The notes under the pieces: model-generated
Seen by the model: the letters and a program-made list of their open reading frames with translations, nothing else
Databases searched by the model: none
What the model was told of the DNA's origin: nothing
Assembly: GCF_023094165.1 (NCBI RefSeq)
Contig: NZ_JALMDK010000009.1
Span: forward strand, 186,001-250,000
Origin: Crossiella sp. S99.2
Lineage (GTDB): Bacteria > Actinomycetota > Actinomycetes > Mycobacteriales > Pseudonocardiaceae
DNA: 64,000 nucleotides
Direction: 5' to 3'
Part shown: one piece after another, positions 62,541 to 64,000 of the stretch
How the letters are laid out: every line of letters starts with the position of its first letter
Numbering within the stretch: position 1 is the first letter of the stretch
Translations under genes and position numbers: made by a program

Positions 62541-63383
62541 ATGGCTGGGGCCAAGGTGTCGCCCCGTCCGGATGACTCGAAGGCGCAGCTGCGCCCACCG
62601 CGTGCGGTGGTGCGCGGCAGCTCCGGCAACTGGGCGTTGCAGGCCGCGCTGGACCGGCGCGGACTGGGCCCGGTGGCCGGGGTCGACGAGGCGGGACGGG
62701 GCGCGTGCGCCGGACCGCTGGTGGTCGCCGCGTGCGTGCTGCGTCCGGGCGACCTGCGCCGGTTCGAGGGCCTGACCGATTCCAAACTGCTCACCGCGGC
62801 CACCCGCGACCGGATGTACGACCTGGTCCTGGACCGGTCGGTGGCACATTCGGTGGTGGTGGTCGGCCCGGCCGAGGTGGACGCCCTGGGCATCCACGTG
62901 GTCAACCTGGAGGGCATGCGCCGGGCGGTGGCGAGGCTGTCACCACATCCCGGCTACGTGCTCACCGACGGATTCCGGGTCCCCGGCCTGACCGCGCCCA
63001 ACATGCCGGTCATCAAGGGCGACCAGGCGGTGGCCTGCGTCGCCGCGGCCAGCGTGCTGGCCAAGGTCACCAGGGACCGCATCATGACCGAGTTACACCA
63101 GCGACACCCGCGCTACGGCTTCGACGTGCACAAGGGCTACAGCACCGCGGAACACAGCGCGGCACTGCGAACCCACGGCCCCACCGACGAACACCGGTGG
63201 AGCTACGCGAACGTCATCGCCGCCGCCGATGAACATGGCCTGACCCCGCCCCGGCGGGTGAAAACCGGATTGCTCGCGACCGCCCGAAACGGCGTTGCCC
63301 CGGTAGTCCAGAATGTGTTGGTTCCACCAGGACGCCTCGCTGAGGGGGCGGCAGTGTCACGACGAGGGGTCGAAGGCGGATGA
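62541..63383 (+). CDS. rnhB: ribonuclease HII
   Basis: 280-residue RNase HII that removes ribonucleotides from DNA. The active-site motif [22 protein letters not shown] (D49, E50), later [12 protein letters not shown] (catalytic Asp) and [25 protein letters not shown] identify it. N-terminal ~40 residues and C-terminal ~35 residues exceed the E. coli enzyme. ATG 62541 is 2 nt after the lepB stop; overlaps the next gene by 4 nt. Confidence 0.96.
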   Translation: MAGAKVSPRPDDSKAQLRPPRAVVRGSSGNWALQAALDRRGLGPVAGVDEAGRGACAGPLVVAACVLRPGDLRRFEGLTDSKLLTAATRDRMYDLVLDRSVAHSVVVVGPAEVDALGIHVVNLEGMRRAVARLSPHPGYVLTDGFRVPGLTAPNMPVIKGDQAVACVAAASVLAKVTRDRIMTELHQRHPRYGFDVHKGYSTAEHSAALRTHGPTDEHRWSYANVIAAADEHGLTPPRRVKTGLLATARNGVAPVVQNVLVPPGRLAEGAAVSRRGVEGG

Positions 63384-63703
63384 GCGCGGAGGATCTCGAG
63401 AAGTACGAGACCGAGATGGAGCTTCAGCTCTACAAGGAATACCGCGACATAGTCGGTCAGTTCGCCTACGTCGTGGAGACCGAGCGGCGGTTCTATCTGG
63501 CCAACGCGGTGGACGTGCAGGTGCGCAACGCCGACGGCGAGGTCTACTTCGAGGTGCGCATGTCGGATGCGTGGGTGTGGGACATGTACCGCCCCGCGAG
63601 GTTTGTGAAGAACGTCCGAGTCATCACCTTCAAGGACGTCAACGTGGAGGAACTGGACAAACCAGACCTCCGCCTCCCCGAATCCGGCCCCTTCGGCCAA
63701 TAG
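63380..63703 (+). CDS. DUF2469 actinobacterial protein
   Basis: 107-residue conserved actinobacterial protein, always near rnh[42 protein letters not shown] and [28 protein letters not shown] are almost invariant in the family. Acidic, soluble, function unknown. Overlaps rnhB by 4 nt. Confidence 0.95.
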   Translation: MSAEDLEKYETEMELQLYKEYRDIVGQFAYVVETERRFYLANAVDVQVRNADGEVYFEVRMSDAWVWDMYRPARFVKNVRVITFKDVNVEELDKPDLRLPESGPFGQ

Positions 63704-63849
63704 CACACTTCCCTCTCTCCCCACCCCTCAAGATCGCAACCCATCCACACCCACCCACTTATCCACAACCCCCGCCAACCCCACCTGGCGCAAACCCCCA
63801 CTCCCGACAAAGGTCGAAGGCACACCCCCTCCGACCCCCGGGAGCCCCC

Positions 63850-64000
63850 ATGCCCACCACCACAACCCCGCTGCGCACCGCCACCCGCAACGCGGCCTCC
63901 ACCGGCAACGCAGCCGCCAGCCTCAACGCCACCCTGCGTTCCCGCGCCACCACCCACAACAAATCGCTGGGCCGCAAAGGCGAAGCCCTGGCCGCCCAGT
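63850..64000 (+). CDS. YraN/UPF0102 family protein, 5' part (truncated by the window)
   Basis: The frame from ATG 63850 runs off the window end. Its first ~38 residues are a Thr/Ala-rich extension; then NKSLGRKGEALAAQ matches the start of the YraN nuclease-fold family (LGRxGEdlAA). YraN usually follows DUF2469 in actinobacteria, supporting the call. GGAG lies at 63840-63843. The preceding 146 bp are a C-rich gap without a visible gene. Confidence 0.7.
   Translation, partial: MPTTTTPLRTATRNAASTGNAAASLNATLRSRATTHNKSLGRKGEALAAQ

Overview
The window is GC-rich actinobacterial chromosome. Codon use is strongly GC3-biased, GTG starts are common, and the gene order smc–ftsY–amtB–glnB–glnD–ffh–rpsP–khpA–rimM–trmD–rplS–lepB–rnhB–DUF2469–yraN is an Actinobacteria core order. 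The amtB-glnB-glnD nitrogen operon with GlnR-type boxes, the LppU-like secreted proteins and the style of the accessory genes fit the Pseudonocardiales (Crossiella/Saccharothrix/Amycolatopsis-like). I infer this; no rRNA gene is present to confirm it.

Region 1 (about 0.2–29.5 kb) is a nearly complete extracellular-type contractile injection system (eCIS) locus, the phage-tail-like family that includes PVC, Afp and the Streptomyces cytoplasmic CIS. In order it encodes: sheath, inner tube, a Cys4 baseplate protein, a Pro/Ala-rich protein, a DUF4255 tube terminator, an AAA+ ATPase, a small conserved protein, a 1901-residue DUF4157 protein, a small immunity-like protein, a tube-associated protein, a LysM-like protein, a gpD-like hub, an OB-fold spike, a PAAR-like tip, gp25, two gpJ-like wedge proteins, a gpI-like tail protein, a DUF6519 protein and a duplicated-domain protein. 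No dedicated tape-measure gene or membrane anchor is visible.

The most unusual part is about 12.0–14.3 kb. The DUF4157 protein ends in a domain carrying the signatures of BMT5-like (DUF2431) rRNA uracil-N3 methyltransferases. A SUKH-like candidate immunity gene follows it. On the opposite strand, in the middle of the structural operon, lies an AlkB-type Fe(II)/2-oxoglutarate demethylase. I read this as a methyltransferase effector cassette that may carry both a protein antidote and an enzymatic one; the antidote roles are inference.

Region 2 (29.5–32.6 kb) holds a VapBC-like toxin–antitoxin pair, a three-gene minus-strand operon (CAP-domain surface protein, Ser/Thr-rich membrane protein, small CxxC protein), acylphosphatase and a winged-helix protein. 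Region 3 (32.6–48.1 kb) holds smc, surface and secreted proteins (including two tandem paralogues with duplicated leader hairpins), an FAD oxidoreductase, a symporter plus anhydro-MurNAc kinase pair, ftsY, a TetR/oxidoreductase divergon with a palindromic operator, and the amtB-glnB-glnD nitrogen operon.

Region 4 (50.5–52.4 kb) is an AbiEi/AbiEii module bracketed by 52-bp direct repeats of the glnD 3' end. It looks like a small island inserted into glnD that regenerates the gene. Region 5 (52.7–64 kb) holds a P-loop protein, ffh, an amidohydrolase, two CPBP membrane proteases, pxpA, and the ribosome-biogenesis and secretion run from rpsP to the start of a yraN-like gene.
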